A stretch of DNA of 64,000 nucleotides. Origin: an uncultured Tolumonas sp. GTDB taxonomy: Bacteria; Pseudomonadota; Gammaproteobacteria; Enterobacterales; Aeromonadaceae. This document shows positions 60,022 to 64,000 of this stretch, piece after piece. Each line of letters opens with the position of its first letter. The stretch's first letter is position 1. The notes beneath the pieces were generated by a model. The model was not told where the DNA came from and did not search any database. It saw only the letters and a list, made by a program, of their open reading frames with translations. The stretch spans positions 1,518,001-1,582,000 of the forward strand of contig NZ_OY781378.1 of the NCBI RefSeq assembly GCF_963676665.1, read 5' to 3'. A program made the translations under genes and the position numbers.

Positions 60022-60828
60022 TCAATCAATGACGGTTACAATATTTAGTGTAGCTGATGTTTGAGAAGTCAAAAGAATATCTGCTGCATCATCACTTTCA
60101 TCTTTTAACGCAACCCCACTTAATTGACGACGAAACATTTCCGCTAATAACCAACTGAGCTTGTGCGCAGCTTCGGGATAGTTAAGCCCTTCCGGGCGAA
60201 CATTAGAGATGCAGTTACGTTCGGAGTCGAGTAATCCGACTTTCGGTGCCCATGTCAGGTAAACGCCTAAACTGTCAGGGGAAGATAAGCCGGGGCGTTC
60301 GCCAATCAGTACGACAACTGCTTTTGCCTGCAGTGCTTCTGCTATGTCATCGCCGATAGCGACACGGGCCTGTTTAGTTAAGACAACTGGCCCAATGGTA
60401 ATACCCAACGCTTCAAGACGTGGGCGTAACTCCAGTAAAAATGGCACTGTATTACGGTGTATTGCGGTCGACGATAATCCATCGCCAACGACGATCACCA
60501 ACTCGATCGGCTGGGCATGCTGTTTCAGCCATTCCCGCGATTCTGTAGAAAGCTGACGCCCCAAATCGGGTCTGCGCAGATATGTCTCGCGATCGGGAAC
60601 AGCGCTGTGCGCTTGTAACGTGGTAAAACCTTGTTCATACAACTCAGCGGCCAGCGAATCAGCAGCAAAAGGCAAATGCACGGCATCACGCGCTTGCGCA
60701 TGCGCGAGACCAAATTTCAGTAATTCTTTGGTGGGCAGACTATTGCCTGTACGCCCAAGCGCGATACGTGCCGCCGTAAATTGACGCAATTCATCCCACG
60801 AGTTTTGATGGATCACATTTTTACTCAT
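60022..60828 (-). CDS. eutC: Ethanolamine ammonia-lyase small subunit
   Basis: 268 residues (E. coli 295). The sequence TAARIALGRTGNSLPTKELLKFGLAHAQARDAV and LVIVVGDGLSSTAIHRNT is typical of EutC. With EutB it converts ethanolamine to acetaldehyde and ammonia using adenosylcobalamin. Overlaps eutB by 4 bp (ATGA). The N-terminus is shorter than the enterobacterial protein, as in many eat-eutBC-type clusters. Confidence 0.95.
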   Translation of the reverse strand: MSKNVIHQNSWDELRQFTAARIALGRTGNSLPTKELLKFGLAHAQARDAVHLPFAADSLAAELYEQGFTTLQAHSAVPDRETYLRRPDLGRQLSTESREWLKQHAQPIELVIVVGDGLSSTAIHRNTVPFLLELRPRLEALGITIGPVVLTKQARVAIGDDIAEALQAKAVVVLIGERPGLSSPDSLGVYLTWAPKVGLLDSERNCISNVRPEGLNYPEAAHKLSWLLAEMFRRQLSGVALKDESDDAADILLTSQTSATLNIVTVID

Positions 60829-62216
60829 GCTGCGCTCCCGAGAGAAGGTAACTGCGTCAGCAGTGGATGCTGTTTGGATGGATCTAACAAATGGCCGTGC
60901 GTATCGATCAAGCGCATTTTTTCCAGCCAGCTATCGAATTCTGGTGCACGTTTCAAACCGAGTAATTCGCGAATATAGAGCGCATCATGGAACGAGGTGC
61001 TTTGGTAATTCAGCATAATATCGTCCGCGCCCGGCACGCCAATCAGGAAGGTTAAACCTGCCGCGGCTAAGAGTGTCAGCAATGTATCCATATCATCCTG
61101 ATCGGCTTCTGCGTGATTGGTATAACAAACATCACAGCCTAATGGCACGCCCAATAATTTACCGCAGAAATGGTCTTCCAATCCGGCACGAATGATCTGT
61201 TTACCATCATAAAGATATTCCGGGCCGATAAAACCAACCACGGTGTTGGTCAGTAGAGGGTTGAATTTTCTGGCTACGGCATAGGCTCGTGCTTCACACG
61301 TTTGTTGGTCGACACCAAAATGCGCATTTGCCGACAGACAACTGCCTTGTCCGGTTTCAAAATACATCACGTTTTTGCCAATCGTGCCGCGATTCAGGCT
61401 TTGTGCGGCAGCTTCTGCTTCCGCCAAAATTGATAGGTTAACACCAAAGCCAGAATTGGCTTTTTCAGTACCCGCGATGGATTGAAATACCAAATCGACG
61501 GGAACACCACGATTGATCAACTCAATGGTGTTAGTGACATGAGTCAGCACACACGATTGAGTGGGGATCTCAAAGCGTTGGATCACGTCATCCAGCATAT
61601 AGTTGAGTTTGGCTAAACCTGGCAAGCTGTCTGTCGCTGGGTTGATGCCAACCACTGCATCACCACTGCCATACAACAAACCATCTAACATAGCGGCTGC
61701 AATACCTGATAAAGCATCGGTCGGGTGATTTGGTTGCAGACGCACGCTCAAACGGCCGGGTAAACCGATCGTGTTGCGGAATTTTGTGATGACTCGACAT
61801 TTTTTAGCGACCAGGATCAGATCTTGATTGCGCATTAATTTACTGACTGCCGCAACCATTTCTGGCGTTAATCCCGGTGCTAATCGCGCTAAAGTGAGGC
61901 TATCAGCCTGCTCACTTAACAACCAGTCACGAAAATCACCCACAGTAAGATGGCTAATCAAAGAAAATGCGGCTAGATCATGCTCATCGAAAATGAGTCG
62001 AGTGATCTCATCTTCTTCATAAGGAATTAAGGCTGTTTGTAAAAATGCTTTCAACGGCAGATCGGCTAGGCAGATCTTGGCAGCCATACGTTCTTCGGCG
62101 GTTGCGGCAGCTACACCAGCCAGATAATCGCCAGAACGTGCCGGGCTGGCTTTTGCCATCAAAATTTTCAGATCAGGAAACTGATAAGTACGTTGGCCAA
62201 TGGTCGTCCGATACAT
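60825..62216 (-). CDS. eutB: Ethanolamine ammonia-lyase large subunit
   Basis: 463 residues (E. coli 453). Catalytic subunit with TIM-barrel features (LPGRLSVRLQPNHPTDALSGIAAAMLDGLLYGSGDAVVGINPATD) and QGSCLSANAHFGVDQQTCEARAYAVARKF. Binds adenosylcobalamin together with EutC. It follows the permease gene eat, from which it is separated by a terminator-like hairpin. Confidence 0.97.
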   Translation of the reverse strand: MYRTTIGQRTYQFPDLKILMAKASPARSGDYLAGVAAATAEERMAAKICLADLPLKAFLQTALIPYEEDEITRLIFDEHDLAAFSLISHLTVGDFRDWLLSEQADSLTLARLAPGLTPEMVAAVSKLMRNQDLILVAKKCRVITKFRNTIGLPGRLSVRLQPNHPTDALSGIAAAMLDGLLYGSGDAVVGINPATDSLPGLAKLNYMLDDVIQRFEIPTQSCVLTHVTNTIELINRGVPVDLVFQSIAGTEKANSGFGVNLSILAEAEAAAQSLNRGTIGKNVMYFETGQGSCLSANAHFGVDQQTCEARAYAVARKFNPLLTNTVVGFIGPEYLYDGKQIIRAGLEDHFCGKLLGVPLGCDVCYTNHAEADQDDMDTLLTLLAAAGLTFLIGVPGADDIMLNYQSTSFHDALYIRELLGLKRAPEFDSWLEKMRLIDTHGHLLDPSKQHPLLTQLPSLGSAA

Positions 62217-62239
62217 ACTGATTCCTTTTTATGGGCTTT

Positions 62240-62263
62240 AAAAAAGCCACCGCAAGCGGTGGC
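62240..62263 (-). terminator. Terminator/attenuator between eat and eutB
   Basis: GCCACCGC (62246-62253) and GCGGTGGC (62256-62263) form a perfect 8-bp stem, followed on the minus strand by T6. It lies inside what otherwise looks like one operon, so it probably lowers transcription into eutBC or eutBC has its own start. Confidence 0.8.
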
Positions 62264-62284
62264 AAAGTCTATGGGGTGGAAATC

Positions 62285-63673
62285 TTATGAATTTTGAGCT
62301 TGCAGTAATTCGTTACCTGCCTGCATCGTATCTGTGCTGTGAGTTGCTTTGAAATAGATGAACCCAGCGATAAACAGGCCAGCAAAAATCATTGCCAACA
62401 GCGTGTTGTAATAGGTCATGGCTACCAGACATACCACAGCTAACACGAGCGCCAATGCGGGTGCAAAAGGATAGAGTGGTGCAGAGAACGGACGTTCCAG
62501 TTTTGGTTCAGTAACACGCAGTTTGAACAGCGCAGCCATAGAGATGATGTACATCACGATAGCGCCAAATACCGACATGGTTACGATATTCGCGGTTAAT
62601 GGCTGGCCACCAATCACGATCAGGTTGTCAGAAAAAATTGCAGCAATACCGATCACGCCACCAGCTAAAATAGCCCAGTGAGGAGTCTGATAACGGCTGT
62701 TAATGGCTGCCAATGGTTTAGGCAGGAAACCAGCACGCGCTAAAGCGAAGATTTGACGGGAATATCCCATGATGATGCCGTGGAAAGAGGCAATCAGACC
62801 AAACAGACCTAACCAGACCAGCATGTGTAACCAGCCACTGGAGTTACCAACAATCATTTTCATGGCTTGAGGTAATGGATCGTTGATGTTAGCTAATTTG
62901 CTCCAGTCACCTGCACCACCGGCAAAGACCATGACACCAATTGCCAGAACGACCAAGGTCAGAATGCCGGCAATAAATGCAACAGGAATGGTTTTTTTCG
63001 GGTCTTTTGCTTCTTCGGCTGCCATGGCAGCGCCTTCAATAGCCAGGAAGAACCAGATAGCAAAGGGAATGGCTGCGAAAATACCAGAAATAGCAGAGCC
63101 AGAGAATTCGTTGCTGCCAGCCCAACCATTCGCAACAAAGTTAGCGACAGAGAAACCCGGTGATACCACACCCATGAAGACCAGTAATTCAATAATGGCC
63201 AGAATGGTGACGCATAATTCAAAGGTTGCAGCGATGCTGACGCCGACCACGTTGAGCGCCATAAAGACCAGATAAGAACCTACGGCGATCATTTTTGGAT
63301 CAATCGTAGGAAATTGAACATTCAGATAAGCACCAATCGCCATGGCAATAGCTGGCGGCGCAAAGACAAATTCTACCAGTGTTGCAAAGCCGGCAACATA
63401 ACCACCGACAGGGCCAAACGCGCGATATGCGTAAGCAAACGGACCGCCGGCATGCGGAATTGATGTGGTTAATTCAGTAAAGCTGAAGATGAATGCGGTA
63501 TACATAGCAGCAATTAGCAGCGCCGTTACCATGAAGCCTAACGTGCCAGCTTGTGCCCAACCATAACTCCAACCAAAGTATTCCCCTGAGATAACTAAAC
63601 CAACAGCAATTCCCCAAAGATGAAATTTGCCCAGTGTCCGTTTTAAGCTCGGAGCAGCAATGTCCTTTTGCAT
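62285..63673 (-). CDS. eat: Ethanolamine permease (APC superfamily)
   Basis: 462 residues from ATG 63673 (AGAGGT before it); the frame also opens further upstream without a ribosome site. About 12 membrane helices; GLVISGEYFGWSYGWAQAGTLGFM and TSIPHAGGPFAYAYRAFGPVGGYVAGF are typical of Eat-type ethanolamine permeases. It supplies substrate to EutBC encoded downstream. No bacterial microcompartment genes are present in the window. Confidence 0.92.
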   Translation of the reverse strand: MQKDIAAPSLKRTLGKFHLWGIAVGLVISGEYFGWSYGWAQAGTLGFMVTALLIAAMYTAFIFSFTELTTSIPHAGGPFAYAYRAFGPVGGYVAGFATLVEFVFAPPAIAMAIGAYLNVQFPTIDPKMIAVGSYLVFMALNVVGVSIAATFELCVTILAIIELLVFMGVVSPGFSVANFVANGWAGSNEFSGSAISGIFAAIPFAIWFFLAIEGAAMAAEEAKDPKKTIPVAFIAGILTLVVLAIGVMVFAGGAGDWSKLANINDPLPQAMKMIVGNSSGWLHMLVWLGLFGLIASFHGIIMGYSRQIFALARAGFLPKPLAAINSRYQTPHWAILAGGVIGIAAIFSDNLIVIGGQPLTANIVTMSVFGAIVMYIISMAALFKLRVTEPKLERPFSAPLYPFAPALALVLAVVCLVAMTYYNTLLAMIFAGLFIAGFIYFKATHSTDTMQAGNELLQAQNS

Positions 63674-64000
63674 AGATGTGTACCTCTGTTTAATTGATCC
63701 ATCTGTCTTTCTGCGACAGAGTTGGGAGTCGTAATCACTAAAGCAAAAGGTATACCCCTTTGCGTAGTGTGATCTTGCTCCCAGCAAAATCAGAAAACTT
63801 GACGTGAGGATGGTGATTTTTGTTCTCTAAAGTCAACTTTATGTATTTCAGAGGCAAATATCCGAGACAAAGAGAAGAGGTTGGGTATCTGGAACAAACG
63901 CGATATTCGTGTTTTGAAACAAATATGGGCATTACGCACCAAATTGAATCGCATCAGCAATAATTTTTATTTAACCGATTGATATTTAAAAGCTTAATAA
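63674..64000. other. Upstream region of eat, no gene recognised
   Basis: 327 bp to the window end with no convincing coding sequence. It should hold the eat promoter (minus strand). I see AT-rich stretches (63961-64000) but no confident promoter or operator. Confidence 0.4.

Overview
The window holds the right-hand ~45 kb of a tailed-phage prophage (1 to about 45,268) joined to about 19 kb of ordinary gammaproteobacterial chromosome. The host half has uvrY-uvrC-pgsA followed by tRNA-Gly-Cys-Leu, then pepN, pyrD, zapC, pheA, nagZ, ycfP, ndh, satP, ldhA and an eat-eutBC cluster. ZapC, YcfP, NagZ and D-lactate dehydrogenase all look like the Enterobacterales/Vibrionales/Aeromonadales group. An Aeromonadaceae member such as Tolumonas is my best guess, but the sequence alone does not prove it.

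Prophage layout. TerL (46-1566) is followed by a P22 immI-like module: two divergent ribbon-helix-helix repressors with repeated operators, and an Ant-type antirepressor (1744-3600). A secreted LprI-like protein sits between terminator-like hairpins, as a moron would (3742-4482). Next come a head block with the major capsid protein (4569-10370), the sheath and an EF-hand virion-type protein (10883-13226), a lysis cassette of two holin-like proteins, muramidase and Rz/Rz1 (15139-17064), and tail tube, hub, spike and PAAR (17195-20721). Two very large 'polyvalent' proteins follow, the second a DarB-type methyltransferase-helicase (21083-29781). Portal, tape measure with GH19 domain, gp25/gpJ/gpI-type baseplate genes and tail fibres complete the virion genes (30243-41000). 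Capsid, sheath and portal sizes together with a DarB homologue point to a contractile-tailed phage with P1-like virion genes. Replication and integration genes must lie to the left of the window.

The outstanding feature is a complete diversity-generating retroelement (DGR) at 41051-44110. It comprises a formylglycine-enzyme/C-type-lectin-like target protein with a 3' variable repeat (VR), a GAGA-loop hairpin just downstream, an Avd-type accessory gene, a non-coding template repeat (TR), and a reverse transcriptase with YMDD and IPLGNLTSQ motifs. By hand alignment, VR and TR (114 bp) differ at 12 of 24 template adenines and at only 1 of 90 non-adenine positions. This is the signature of adenine-directed mutagenic homing, and it puts hypervariability at the tail-fibre end of the virion genes, as in Bordetella phage BPP-1.

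Beyond the reverse transcriptase lie an XRE-type repressor on the minus strand, a palindromic operator candidate, a small protein related to the one beside ant, and a terminator-rich stretch running into the 3' end of tRNA-Leu, which is the likely attachment site.
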